64,000 nt of DNA from CAJXJP01 sp964022365 (GTDB lineage Bacteria; Patescibacteriota; Gracilibacteria; BD1-5; UBA6164): NCBI GenBank assembly GCA_964022365.1, contig CAXHZN010000006.1, forward strand, positions 24,224 to 88,223, read 5' to 3'. Positions 40,250 to 50,787 of the stretch are shown in pieces. Within the stretch, counting starts at the first letter, position 1; every line of letters begins with the position of its first letter. A program made the translations under genes and the position numbers. The notes under the pieces were generated by a model. The model ran no database searches, had not been told where the DNA came from, and saw nothing but the letters and a program-made list of their open reading frames with translations.

Positions 40250-43200
40250 ATGAATAAATTTTTACAAATCTTTTTATACATTTTCTTAATATTCTGAAGT
40301 GTTACTTCTACTTTTGCGCAACAAAAGGTAGAGGATATTTTTATGGATATAAATAAAAATTTTGAATATAAAAAAGAATTACAATATTTATTTGATCAAG
40401 GATTTATTCAAACAAATAATTTTAATACTTTTTCACCTAATAACTCTATTACTCGTGAGGAATTTTTAGGATTATTACTCGAAACAAATTGTCAAAAGTG
40501 TATCAAACCAAACACAAACTTAGATTTATTATCGACATATTCATGAAAAGATGTCTACTATGATGTCAACAATAAAAGTGATTATTTTTATTGTATTGCG
40601 TATTGAGATGATAAAAATTATATTCAATGATATGAAAAAAACACAACTTGTGAAAATTGAACATCTTCTTCTCAAGCACCTTTTTGTCCCTACAATCCAA
40701 TCACAAACCAAGAAGCCTTAGCTATAATAATGAGAACAAGTTGATTACTCACTCAACAATCAGCTGATAATATTATTCAAGAAATATATCAGTGAAAAGA
40801 TTTTCCAGATTTGAGTAATGACATGTCTCCAAAATTTCCTAATGGAGAAATAAATAATTTTTATCCGTATTATTTGACAGCTGAAAATATTTCTCATACA
40901 GATATTGATATTTATTGAAATATTCAAGAATATTTTTTATTAGAGAAAAAATGAGGAAATTATTTTCCTCAAGCAGCTTTATCAAAAAAACAAATGCTTA
41001 GTTTTGCGTATTTTTCACACAAAAATAGCCAATGTACTCAGCAAGAATATAATATTTCAGGTTCTATTGATATAAAAAATGGAAATTGTAGTGCAGGCGA
41101 AACATGTAATTTACCTGCAAATTTCCAAGTAAATAATCAAATAGACTTTGAATGAATTTTTGACACAACTCAAATTATTGAAATGCAGGATGCAGATTAT
41201 ACATGGGTCATTCATAATCTCGATGATAATAGTGAAACAATTTATACTGGAAAATATTTAGATAATATAGATTTTCCAAAATCATGAGATTATAGAGTTG
41301 ATTTATTTGTCAAAGATGCACTTGGAAATACAGGGAAATTTTCACAAGACTTTACCATAACTCAGGAAAATAATAATTTTCTTGAATGATATATTTCATA
41401 TGATCAAAATATAGATTCCTCTGAAATTGATTTTAATTCTGATGTTTCTGGGAATAATGGACCCTTTGAATATCTATGGGATTTTGGTGATGGAAATACC
41501 TCAAATGAAAAAAATCCAAATCATAACTATTCAGAAAACTGAAATTATAATGTAAAACTTACAGTAAAAGATAGTGTATGAAATCAAGAAAATTTTTATA
41601 CACAAGTTCAAATAAATAATCAACAAAGTGACAATGGATTTCCAAATGTTGACCTGATAATCATTTGAGAAAATAATATTGCAAATTTTGATGCTGACAA
41701 TATTCAAGCAGATAATTATTATTGGGATTTTGGTGATGGAAATACTTCAAATCAAAAGAATCCAAATCATACGTATTCTCAAGCAGGGGATTATGAAGTT
41801 ATTTTGGTAATTGAAAATTCTCAATGAAGTTCAAGTTTCGATTTACAAGTACATATACCAGAAAATGATGATGATTTAGCTGGATATATGGATATTTCAA
41901 TAGATTCAAAACAAGATAATTCATATGATTTTTCTACGGAAATAATTTCTTGAGAATGACCATTTGAATATATATGGGACTTTGGTGATGGAAATACTTC
42001 TACTCAACAAAACCCAAATCATCAATTTACTACAACAGGAAAACAAAATATATCAGTTATAATAACAGATAAAAATGGGAATACATCAGAATCTACAAAT
42101 ACAATTTGGATTGTAAATATGTGAGATTCTTTACAAGCATTAGTAGAAAACACAAATGATCCATTAACTTTTGATTTTAATAGTATTAATACTTCTAATA
42201 ATCCAGAAAATCAATATTTGTGGGATTTTTGAGATGGAAATACTTCCTCTGAAAAAAATCCAACTCATACATACAATCAACCTGGAGAATATGAAGTTAC
42301 TGTAACCGTAAGTAATTGAGATTGAGTAAAAAAAATTGATTTGATTGTAATAGTTCCCGAAAATAATTTTCAACTTGAAGCAGATGCTAAAATTATTTCA
42401 CAAAATCTCATTACAAATAATTATAAATTTGGTGCAGAAATAATTTCTTGAGAATGACCATTTGAATATCTGTGGGATTTTGGTGATGGAACAACTTCAA
42501 CACAAAAAAATCCTAATCATACATTTCAGGGGGATGGACCACATCAAATAACGGTATTGATCACAGATAAATTTGGAAATAAAATTATTAAAAATTTAGT
42601 TTTATATCCTGATTATAGCGATTTATCTATAGGTTTAGACATTCAAAATCAAGAAAATAATAGTTATGACTTTTCTGCAGAAATAATTTCTTGAGAATGA
42701 CCATTTGAATATCTATGGGATTTTGGTGATGGAAATACTTCAACACAAAAAAATCCTAATCATACATTCGAATTTAATTGAGAATATTGAGTAGAATTAC
42801 ATGTGATTGATAAATTTTGAAATATTAAAAAACAATTTACAACTATCATCATTTCATCTCAACAAGATAATGATTTTAATATAAATATTTCTGCAAATCC
42901 AAGTAGTTGAAACGCTCCTTTGGTGACTGATTTTTCATCAATTATTATTTGAAATCAAAATGAACAATATCAATACAGTTGGGATTTTGGAGATGGAAAT
43001 ACTCAAAATGGGAAAAATGTTACTCATACATTTTATAACAACTGAAGTTATATTGTCACTCTTTTAGTAACAAATTCTGCGAATAAAACCGTAGAAAAAA
43101 CAATGATAATTACTGTATTAAATCAAAAAGAAATTGATGAAATAGGAAATGATAATATTCCGGTGAGTGATAGTGATAACGATGGAGTAAATGATGATGA

Positions 43201-43534
43201 AGATCGTTGTATTGATCTACCATGAGATCCAAAAAATAAATGATGTCCAATATTTGATATAAGCTGTGAGTCTGATTCTGATTGCCCAAATTCATCAAAA
43301 TGTGCATCAAATTTACAATGAGAAAAAACATGTATTGCCATTGAGAAACAAGTAGTGTGTAATGATTCAAATCAAGGAACTATACAAGGAAATGTTGTTT
43401 GTACAACCTGTCCGTGTCAAAATACTTTAAATTTCAAAGCTCAGCTTCGTGCATGTGATGTGATTTTCCCAGCTATTGTATCACCAGATGGAAAAGATAT
43501 TTATAGTAAATGAAAATATTTTCAAGTACAATAA
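40250..43534 (+). CDS. Giant surface protein: SLH-like domain, seven PKD repeats, Cys-rich C-terminus
   Basis: A 1094-residue secreted protein. A signal peptide (to about residue 25) is followed by an S-layer homology-like domain (KELQYLFDQGFI, then FSPNNSITREEFLGLL), which usually anchors proteins to cell-wall polymers. Seven PKD domains begin near residues 410, 490, 572, 657, 741, 822 and 909, each with WDFGDGNT and a later NPNHTY-like block, spaced about 82 residues; in the fourth, WDFGDG uses UGA. Then comes a thrombospondin type 3-like Ca-binding motif (DSDNDGVNDDEDRC) and a Cys-rich end. It is probably an adhesive stalk on the surface. Confidence 0.88.
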
Positions 43535-43569
43535 AAAAAAGATGATTTTATAAAATCATCTTTTTTTTA
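43534..43569. terminator. Bidirectional terminator
   Basis: AAAGATGATTTTA and TAAAATCATCTTT pair, with A8 and T8 runs, between convergent genes. Confidence 0.8.
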
Positions 43570-44280
43570 TTTTTTTAAACTTTCTAATATCTCTTGAGCG
43601 ACTTCTTTTCCTCATAAACCGAATGCTATTCAACCAGCTATTGATACCATTGATACTACTCAGATTAGAATAACTTCAATTGTATTAGTAGCAATTCAAA
43701 CTTTATCTAACACAGCCATTAGAGTAAAAAATAAAACAATTCATTTTGCACCGGCAGCTATAATTTTTGCTGTTTTTTGTTTTGATAATTTTAATGTTTG
43801 AAAAATAATATCATAGACAAAATTTGCAAACCTGACTCAAAAAAATCAAATAACAACTGCAATAAATAAACTTGGAATATATGTCAAAAGATCTGCCATA
43901 AATTTTTCTACTTCATCAATGCCAATTGCAATAATTGCATAACGAAAAAATACAAGAAATATATAGTATCCTAATGCTTTCCCAACTATTTCATCAACTT
44001 TTACTTTTTGGGTAAATTTTATTTTTTTAGATTTTTTTTCTCATTCACCATGATTGGTAATAGCAATGTCGTCAAAATCTGGAGTTAATCTATCAATTAA
44101 ATCTATAACTTTAAATTTTCTAAAAGCAAATTTTACTAATTTATAAACTATAACTCATGCAAGCACTCATAAAGCGAGTAAAATTAATGCTCATATTATT
44201 TTAGGAGCATAAATTTCAACAGTTGAAATAATTCATTGAGTTATATTTTCTCAAATAAAATTAAAATTATAATCAAACAT
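43567..44280 (-). CDS. MscS-like membrane protein with TM-helix repeats
   Basis: A 237-residue protein with about five transmembrane segments. The N-terminal KIIGALILLALGVLAGVIV and central YIPSLFIAVVIGFFGVRFA segments match the conserved TM-helix repeat found in small-conductance mechanosensitive channel relatives (CmpX-type); the C-terminus GGIAFGLGGKEVAQEILESL resembles the Gly/Ala-rich pore helix of MscS. The MscS cytoplasmic beta domain is missing. Glycines are often UGA. It may be a small osmotic channel. Confidence 0.75.
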
Positions 44281-44349
44281 ATTTTTCAAATATTACAAAT
44301 AATTTACTATCTCTATTGTACCATAAATTAAAAAAAATCAAAAATATAT

Positions 44350-44377
44350 TTGACTTTAGATGCCATTTTCTTATACT
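44350..44377 (+). promoter_or_regulatory. Promoter of tRNA-Gly(UCA)
   Basis: TTGACT (44350-44355), 16-nt spacer, TATACT (44372-44377), about 23 nt before the tRNA. Confidence 0.7.
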
Positions 44378-44399
44378 GCGCTTGCTTATATAAATTTCT

Positions 44400-44478
44400 G
44401 CGGGGGTAACATAAAAGAGTGAGTGTACTAAGGCTTCAACCCTTGGGTGTGCGAGTTCAAACCTCGTCCCCCGCTCCA
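44400..44478 (+). tRNA. tRNA-Gly (anticodon TCA), decoder of UGA
   Basis: A 79-nt cloverleaf with encoded CCA. The anticodon stem TAAGG/CCTTG encloses the loop CTTCAAC, so the anticodon is TCA and reads UGA. Acceptor GCGGGGG/CCCCCGC with G1-C72, C2-G71 and U73 carries the bacterial glycine identity elements, shared with tRNA-Gly(TCC) at 32948. The D arm (ACAT/GTGT) has an unusual loop without a clear GG. T arm GCGAG-TTCAAAC-CTCGT is regular. This is the adaptor expected for genetic code 25, described for SR1 bacteria. It has its own promoter and terminator. Confidence 0.93.
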
Positions 44479-44494
44479 AAAAATATAAGTTTGA

Positions 44495-44529
44495 AAAAGA
44501 CTATACAGCTTCTATGTATAGTCTTTTTT
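44495..44529 (+). terminator. Terminator of tRNA-Gly(UCA)
   Basis: AAAGACTATACA and TGTATAGTCTTT pair around GCTTCTA, followed by T. Confidence 0.85.
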
Positions 44530-44661
44530 GATTTATAAAATTTATATAATTCATAAAAAAGTTTTTTTATTCTCTTGATTTTTGTTTATATTTTCATACA
44601 ATACAGCCAAATTAAGTGAATTTTTCACAAAAAATTTATTTTTCATTAAAAGATTAATATT

Positions 44662-44994
44662 ATGGCAAATAGTCACGGACTTACTTCGAGAATAGTAAAA
44701 AAACAAGCTGCTGCAAGAAAATTAGCAAAAAATAAAAAAGCTGCATTTCAAGTATATATTGGGAATGAAAACCCTCAAGCAAGAAAAAATCAAAGTTATA
44801 AAGCAAGAACGCATTATCTTCAAAATAAACAAAATTTTCCTAAAAAAAGATTAAAAACTAAAAATGTTGAATCTCTTATGGAACAAGGTATTATTGATGA
44901 TAGAGGATTTTTCTTAAAAGGAAAAAAGAAAAATTTTGTTACAAAATCTATGGTTGATCAAAAAGGATTTGATTATTATGGAATGCCTAGATAA
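44662..44994 (+). CDS. Small, highly basic hypothetical protein
   Basis: A 110-residue protein with about one third Lys/Arg, for example VKKQAAARKLAKNKKAAF, and no hydrophobic segment. The charge and size suggest nucleic acid or ribosome binding. All glycines are GGN, as in Dps; highly expressed genes may avoid UGA. It has its own terminator. Family not recognised. Confidence 0.65.
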   Translation: MANSHGLTSRIVKKQAAARKLAKNKKAAFQVYIGNENPQARKNQSYKARTHYLQNKQNFPKKRLKTKNVESLMEQGIIDDRGFFLKGKKKNFVTKSMVDQKGFDYYGMPR

Positions 44995-45011
44995 TTAAAA
45001 AAAATCAAAAT

Positions 45012-45045
45012 AAAAAAACACTAAAATATATTTTAGTGTTTTTTA
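45012..45045 (+). terminator. Terminator of the basic-protein gene
   Basis: AAAACACTAAAATA and TATTTTAGTGTTTT pair, followed by T. Confidence 0.8.
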
Positions 45046-45066
45046 TTTACAACATATTTTTTAAAT

Positions 45067-45094
45067 TTGACAAGTAATATTTTTTTTCTATATT
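45067..45094 (+). promoter_or_regulatory. Consensus promoter of the second lipoprotein gene
   Basis: TTGACA (45067-45072), 16-nt spacer, TATATT (45089-45094): the same hexamers and spacing as upstream of the lipoprotein at 9882-11072. Confidence 0.7.
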
Positions 45095-45147
45095 ATACTT
45101 AATTATAAATACCAAAATAGTATTTATATTCTAATATCAAAACAAAA

Positions 45148-45168
45148 GGTGGCAAACCCACCAAGGAG
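45148..45168 (+). promoter_or_regulatory. Leader hairpin and Shine-Dalgarno site
   Basis: GGTGG-CAAAC-CCACC forms a small hairpin directly before AAGGAG (45163-45168), which lies 7 nt from ATG 45176. Such a site is absent from most genes here. Confidence 0.6.
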
Positions 45169-45175
45169 AAACAGG

Positions 45176-46438
45176 ATGAAAATTCTACATATTGTAAGTA
45201 CATTACTATTAACTTTTACATTAGCTGCTTGTGGAGGTGGTGGTTCAGATTCGTCTGGAAATACAAATACTTCTACTGGAAATAGTGGAGGTGGTGGTAC
45301 AACTACCAGTGAACCAACGATTGATGTAACCACTACAGATTGTAGTGATTGTATTATCTCAAACAAAACTGAAATTATGAAAATTACTTCTGATGAAGCG
45401 ATTTCCGCAATTGATGCAAGCTATGAAGCTGGTTATGTCCAGTTTGGTGATGTAATGGTCAACAAGACAGGTGAAACTTCATTTGATTCTACAAAAGAAG
45501 TTACATTAACGTTTAATACTGACTCTGCGGGTGATTATCAAATTACTTTAAATAAAGTAAAGATTGGTGATACCTGGTATGATCAAAACAAAACAGTTAA
45601 TATAACTATTGTTGAACCTGTAGTTAATGGTAATCTAGAGTTTATTCTCTACACTTCAAATGGCACATTAATCAACACGATTGCTCCGAAGCAAGTTGAA
45701 AAAGGTACTAAACCAACAGGCTTATATGTAGAAACATTTGAGGTTGAGAATTATCTCTATGATGAAATGAATAACTCGCTGAGTGCCGTATCTACTCTTG
45801 CTTTGCAGGCTGATGAAAGTGGGAAAACCAATTTCTCACTTGCTCCAGGGAAATATTTATCGCACTTTAAAGCAATCAGGCAGTTTAATGATCAATCAAT
45901 ATCTTTTGAGTTGATTATTAAACATACGGTTGATAATAATGGATCTCATTTTTATTCACAATTTGTTCATCCTAGAAATGTTTCTAGCCAACTTATGGAA
46001 AGTCAAAAAACTATTTATGAGTCTGTTGCTGATAAAACATTAATGGATATGAATCTATATAACCTACGTCCAGGTCAATATTGTATGTCATGGTTTGATG
46101 ATTCATATAAAGTTGTAAATATTAACGAAAAAATTTCCGCGAATTATCACAGTTTCTGTTATGATTCAATTGCTCAAACAAGTGATGATATCAGTCTTGA
46201 ATTCACTACATCAAACATAGCAATGAAAGTTGCTTTGATGACTCAAGGTGATGTTCAAGTTGGCTTACTTGATTTTAGTAATAATACAATAAACTACAAT
46301 CATCAATATATACTTGGGAGCAATAAGCTTAATTTTGAATTTAGCGATTTTGCAGAAACTGGTGATGTTGAATTTAGCTTTATTGACGGAAAAGGAGTAA
46401 GTAATAATTTTGAATTCAGTATCAAAGTTACTGATTAA
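45176..46438 (+). CDS. Secreted lipoprotein, probably acquired from a standard-code donor
   Basis: A 420-residue lipoprotein. The signal peptide MKILHIVSTLLLTFTLAACG ends in a lipobox (LAAC, Cys19), followed by a Gly/Ser/Thr/Asn linker (GGGGSDSSGNTNTSTGNSGG) typical of gammaproteobacterial lipoproteins. The mature part is predicted beta-rich, with CSDC near the start. There is not one in-frame TGA although the protein is Gly-rich. It has a consensus promoter, Shine-Dalgarno site and GC-rich terminator. The layout parallels the lipoprotein at 9882-11072; the two may be distant paralogues. Function unknown. Confidence 0.85.
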   Translation: MKILHIVSTLLLTFTLAACGGGGSDSSGNTNTSTGNSGGGGTTTSEPTIDVTTTDCSDCIISNKTEIMKITSDEAISAIDASYEAGYVQFGDVMVNKTGETSFDSTKEVTLTFNTDSAGDYQITLNKVKIGDTWYDQNKTVNITIVEPVVNGNLEFILYTSNGTLINTIAPKQVEKGTKPTGLYVETFEVENYLYDEMNNSLSAVSTLALQADESGKTNFSLAPGKYLSHFKAIRQFNDQSISFELIIKHTVDNNGSHFYSQFVHPRNVSSQLMESQKTIYESVADKTLMDMNLYNLRPGQYCMSWFDDSYKVVNINEKISANYHSFCYDSIAQTSDDISLEFTTSNIAMKVALMTQGDVQVGLLDFSNNTINYNHQYILGSNKLNFEFSDFAETGDVEFSFIDGKGVSNNFEFSIKVTD

Positions 46439-46456
46439 TTATTAACTCAAAAAGTT

Positions 46457-46481
46457 AAAACCGCGCAATGCGCGGTTTTTT
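46457..46481 (+). terminator. GC-rich terminator of the lipoprotein gene
   Basis: AAAACCGCGC and GCGCGGTTTT pair around AAT, followed by T. Its stem is much richer in GC than other terminators in the window. Confidence 0.85.
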
Positions 46482-46539
46482 ATTTGTGAAAATTTTTCTT
46501 TGAAATATAATAAACAAAATATTTATTTATAGAGAAAAA

Positions 46540-47253
46540 ATGCAAAGAATTTTTTTAGAAAATCTTGATGAAAATACTCAAAATTTAATCATAAAAGACC
46601 ATGAAATAGTTCACCAACTCACAAAAGTTTTACGTGTGAAAAATGGAGAAAAAATTATTTTATTTAATGGAAAAAATAATATAGATTTTATTTTTGAAAT
46701 TAAAAATATTGCAAAAAGGGAAATAGAAGTATCTAAACTTTCTCAAGAAAAAAATCATTCAGAAATAAATTTTGAATTAACTTTGTACAATGCTTTGCCA
46801 AATAAACTCGAAAAAATAGAATTTATTATCCAAAAAGCTACCGAAATTTGATTTACAAAATTTGTATTTTTTTCTTCAAAAAGAAGCCAAAAACTCAATA
46901 TTTCAGAAAATAAATTTACAAGACTTCAAAAAATTATTATTGAAGCAGCAGAACAATCGGGGAGATCTCATATACCAGAAATAGTTATTCAAGAAGAATC
47001 AATACTTGAAAATATACCAGAAGGAGAAAATATTTTTTTCCATACAAAAAATAATAATTCACAATCAATAAAAGATATTAATATCACAAACAAAAAAAAT
47101 ATTAATTTATTTGTCTGACCAGAATGAGGTTGGGATGAAACAGAAGTTTCACTTTTAGAAAAAAGTATGTCGAGAGTGCATTTAGGAAATAGAATTCTCA
47201 GAACTGAAACAACAGGAATCACAACGGGGTTTTACATAATTCAATCAAAATAA
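46540..47253 (+). CDS. rsmE: 16S rRNA m3U1498 methyltransferase RsmE
   Basis: A 237-residue SPOUT methyltransferase. The N-terminal PUA-like domain includes HEIVHQLTKVLRVKNGEKII; the SPOUT knot has EFIIQKATEIGFTKFVFF, EAAEQSGRSHIPEI, LFVGPEGGWDETEV and LGNRILRTETTGI, all RsmE signatures. UGA encodes Gly in TEIGFT and VGPEGG. Length is normal (E. coli 243). Standing alone between the lipoprotein gene and a convergent gene. Confidence 0.95.
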
Positions 47254-47281
47254 AAAAACAGTTTTTACACTGTTTTTTTTA
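47251..47281. terminator. Terminator between convergent genes
   Basis: AAAAACAGT/ACTGTTTTT hairpin with loop TTTTAC; it overlaps the last codons of the convergent gene. Confidence 0.75.
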
Positions 47282-47831
47282 TTTCATTTTCATATTCTTC
47301 TAATTTTTCTAAAAATAATTCTGCTGTATTTTTACTTGGATAATTTCTTCAAGAAATATATTTTTTTATAGACAAAATTTCTTTTTTTCTTTCAGAAAAA
47401 GTATTTTTTTTGTCTAATTGTTCATATAATTTTAGTAAATTATTTATTTTATCTATAATTATTTTTTTTACTTCTAAACTCATTTTTTCTCATCTATATT
47501 TAGATGTTTCATCTATAATTTCTAATATTTTTTGTGAAATATTAGTAAAAATATCATTTTCACTAATTGATGATTTTAAAATATTTTTTTCAATATAATT
47601 TAAAAATAAATTTTGATATTCTTCTGTATAACAAGAGATATATTTACCAAAAGTAGAAAAATATTTTTCTACAAATTCATCATATTCCATTGTGTTATAT
47701 TGTTGTTTTATATTATCAAAAGTAGACTGTGAAATTTCCTGTTTTACAGCTGATTTTAAAAATTTTATAAATCATTCTACTGGAATATGGTTTTCTACTA
47801 TTTCTATATTATTTGTTTCTAAACTCCCCAT
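47265..47831 (-). CDS. Hypothetical helical protein
   Basis: A 188-residue predicted all-helical, acidic and Lys-rich soluble protein with no recognised motif. Three glycines are UGA (for example VEGFIKFL). It starts 2 nt after the stop of the upstream membrane protein gene, so the two are translationally coupled. Its last codons overlap the terminator. Function unknown. Confidence 0.65.
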
Positions 47832-47833
47832 TT

Positions 47834-49000
47834 TTATTTTTTTACCGATAAATGCACTTCTTCTTGCTTGTTATATTTTGTATTAAAATCTTTAGTTTTT
47901 CCAAATAATTTTTCAAAAAAATGAAAAAACATATAGACATATGGCATTTTATAGACTGGATTATATTTCAAATATCCATATGCATAACAAAATGCAAAAA
48001 CTAAAAGTAATAATAAAATCGTTTCTAGTTGCGTAAATACTGTGATAATAAATAACAAAATAAATAAAATACTTAAAATAACTCCATTTCTAATATGAAA
48101 TTTTTGTTTTCTATTTTTTTGAAATAAACAAACAAAATTAATAATTGGAATATAAATAAGTCATTTTGGACCTGAAATATCTGGCAGTGTTTGGATGTTT
48201 TGATAATTTATTTTTGTATTTTCTAAAGAAACTTCTCTTTGTTTTTCATAATAATAATTAAATTTTTCTAGTTTTGTTCCAGAAAAATAATTTCTCATAT
48301 ATTCAAATCAAGCGCGTGTGAGAAAATATTTTTTTTCTGGGCTTGGAATAAAATCAAGATCAAGAGTAAAGATGTTATTTGTTGTAAAAATATTTATTCA
48401 AATAAAAACTAAATAAATACTATAAATTAATAATAAAAAATTTGAAATATTAATCAAATCAAAACTCAGAAATAAAACAAAAAATACACTGACAAATAAA
48501 TTTAATTTTGTCGCATTTTGAATATATTTTTTTTCACTATTTTTTGCATAATTTACAAATCAAATAAATGGAATATGAGCTATTATAAAATTCATTTTTT
48601 CTCTTTCTTGCAGATCAATATTTTGAGATGATGTTTGGATTTTTTGCATTTTGAAAATATGTAAAAAATCTGTGAGAATAAATTCTTCAGATTTTTGAGC
48701 TTTATACATTCAAAAAATAAGTATTCACAATAATAATAAACAGCTTATTGATGCTGAAATTATATGTAAACTTTTTCCAAAAATCATAATTCCAGCAAAG
48801 ACTCATAGATGTATAAATACAAAATAACTCAGAAAAAATCCAAGATGAATCAAAAGCGCAGATTTTGTATGTTTTTTCACAAATTGATTATTTAAATATT
48901 TATTTTCTTTGTTTAATAAGAAAAAAACAGAAACAAATATCATAAAATATGCACTAATGGCATTGTTGATTATTTTTTTATTTTGTTGTGTGTCTGACAT
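47834..49000 (-). CDS. Hypothetical multi-pass membrane protein
   Basis: A 388-residue protein with about eight hydrophobic helices in two groups, resembling a duplicated DUF4870/Tic20-like four-helix unit: each half starts with a soluble stretch (EREKMNFIIAHIPFIGF; GPKGLIYIPIINFVCLF) followed by helices. Many UGA-Gly codons. It is the first gene of a two-gene unit and is divergent from engB with a 74-nt gap. The duplication is an inference from pattern; function unknown. Confidence 0.65.
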
Positions 49001-49074
49001 TTTTTGATTTTTTACTTTATATTTTTAAATTCTTAGGTATTATAACAGAAATTTAATATATAAACAAAAAATTA

Positions 49075-49659
49075 ATGAAATTTTCAGATGTTGTTTTTAA
49101 TAAATCCATTGCTTTACAAAGTCAAGATATTATGTTTGAAAACAAAAAAGAAATTATTTTCGTAGGGAGATCAAATGTAGGAAAATCGAGTATTATGAAC
49201 TCTATTTTTGAGAAAAAAGATTTAGTAAAAACGTCTTCTCGTCCAGGGAAAACTAAAACAGCTAATATTTTTACTGTAGCAAATAAATATTGGCTCACAG
49301 ATTTACCAGGGTATGGGTTTGCCAAAATGGGGAAAACATTTCAAGAACAACTTGATGGTCTTATCTCTTGGTATATCGAAGAAAGAGCAAGTCATATTCA
49401 AGCTGTGGTTATTTTAATTGATTCTAGAATTTGAGCAGGTCAAGGTGATATTGATATGTATAAATATTTATTAGAATTAGAGTTACCAATTAAAATTGTT
49501 TTATCTAAAACAGATAAAATATCAAAAAGTGAATTAGCAAAAGTAACACAAAAAGTCAAAAATGACTTTTTTGGACAAGAAATTCTTCCTGTTTCTTCTT
49601 TGAAAAAAACAGGTGTTCATGAACTAACAAAATCGTTAAAACAGGCATTATTATCATAA
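49075..49659 (+). CDS. engB: Ribosome biogenesis GTPase EngB (YsxC/YihA)
   Basis: A 194-residue essential-type GTPase acting in large-subunit assembly. G1 is FVGRSNVGKSSIMNS, G2 includes SSRPGKTKTANIF, G3 is TDLPGYGFAKMG and G4 LSKTDKISKSE. Only one UGA-Gly (RIGAGQGD). It starts a plus-strand operon with the permease-like gene (9-nt gap), trpS (9-nt gap) and a small gene (24-nt gap). Confidence 0.95.
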
Positions 49660-49668
49660 AACAAATTT

Positions 49669-50778
49669 ATGTTTAGAAAAGACGAAAGCAAACTTTTAAA
49701 TTTTACACTTCTCTCAATTTTAGCATTTATATTTTTCTATTTGCTTCATATTTGAGCGACTTTAATCATTCCATTTATTATTGGTTTGTTATTTTCATTT
49801 GCGATAATTGGTTTATCAGGAGTCTATCAAAGATTTAGATTTACCAGTGCATTTTCAACATTTTTGTCTCTTATTACCATGATTTTAATTTTTTGGTGAT
49901 TAGGTGAGTTAATATCTGCAAATCTAGATTTGAACGAAGTAACTCAAAAACTTCCAGAATATCAAACAAAAATGTACCAAATGTTCATTTCTTTTGCTGA
50001 ATGGGCAAATTTTTCAGAAGAAGAACTCAATAAATATGTCAATTTTAGAGATATTTTCTTTAGAATCGATCTTCAATGAGTCGTTTTATCAACGGCAACT
50101 GGGATTACAGATTTATTTAAATCTGCATGAATGATATTTTTCTTTATATTATTTATCTTATTAGAGCATAGATATATTGGTCAAAAAATATCGTTAATGT
50201 TTAAAGATGATAAAAAAAGAACGGAAATTTTATCAGTGATTGAAAAAATTAAATCTGATGTAAAAGCGTATTTTGTTATCAAATTATTCATCAGCTTTAT
50301 TACAGCTGCATTAAGTTATATTTTTATGACTGCTGTTGGATTAGATTTTGCTTTCTTTTGGACTATCGTAATATTTCCAATTACAATTTCATTAGTTCAA
50401 TTTGGATTTTCACTTCCATTTTTTACAATTACTATTTGAATTGTTGGGATTCAAGTGCTTATGTGAAATATTGTAGAACCAAGATTTATGGGGAATAAAC
50501 TTAATCTTTCTCCGTTATTAATCATTATTGCACTGACATTTTGGTGAAATATTTGGTGAATCTCAGGAATGTTACTTTCTGTACCTATCATGGTTATCAT
50601 CAATATAATATTTGCAAAAATCGAAGCAACAAAACCAATTGCAATTTTGTTTTCTGAAAAATGAGAATTGCAAGTAGATGGTGGAATAGAAGCATTAGAA
50701 AATAGACAAAAATTATTTAATTCTGTGAAAAGTAAATTTCATGCAGAAAAAAATAAAAAGAAAAAAAATAAAAAATAA
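49669..50778 (+). CDS. AI-2E family (PerM/UPF0118) membrane protein
   Basis: A 369-residue protein with about eight helices. The family pattern is visible: LIIPFIIGLLFSF near the N-terminus, the central FFILFILLEHRYIGQKI, then FFWTIVIFPITISLVQFG, NIVEPRFMGNKLNLSPLLII and FWGNIWGISGMLLSVPIMV. Members export AI-2, act as Na+/H+ antiporters or are uncharacterised. The Lys-rich tail (KNKKKKNKK) is cytoplasmic. Second gene of the engB-trpS operon. Confidence 0.88.
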
Positions 50779-50787
50779 TAAAAAAAT

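Noticed and set aside
41470..43000. Regularly spaced similar sequences, considered as a CRISPR or non-coding tandem array
   Set aside because: They are in-frame PKD domain repeats of about 250 bp within one coding sequence; no short identical repeats with unique spacers exist anywhere in the window.
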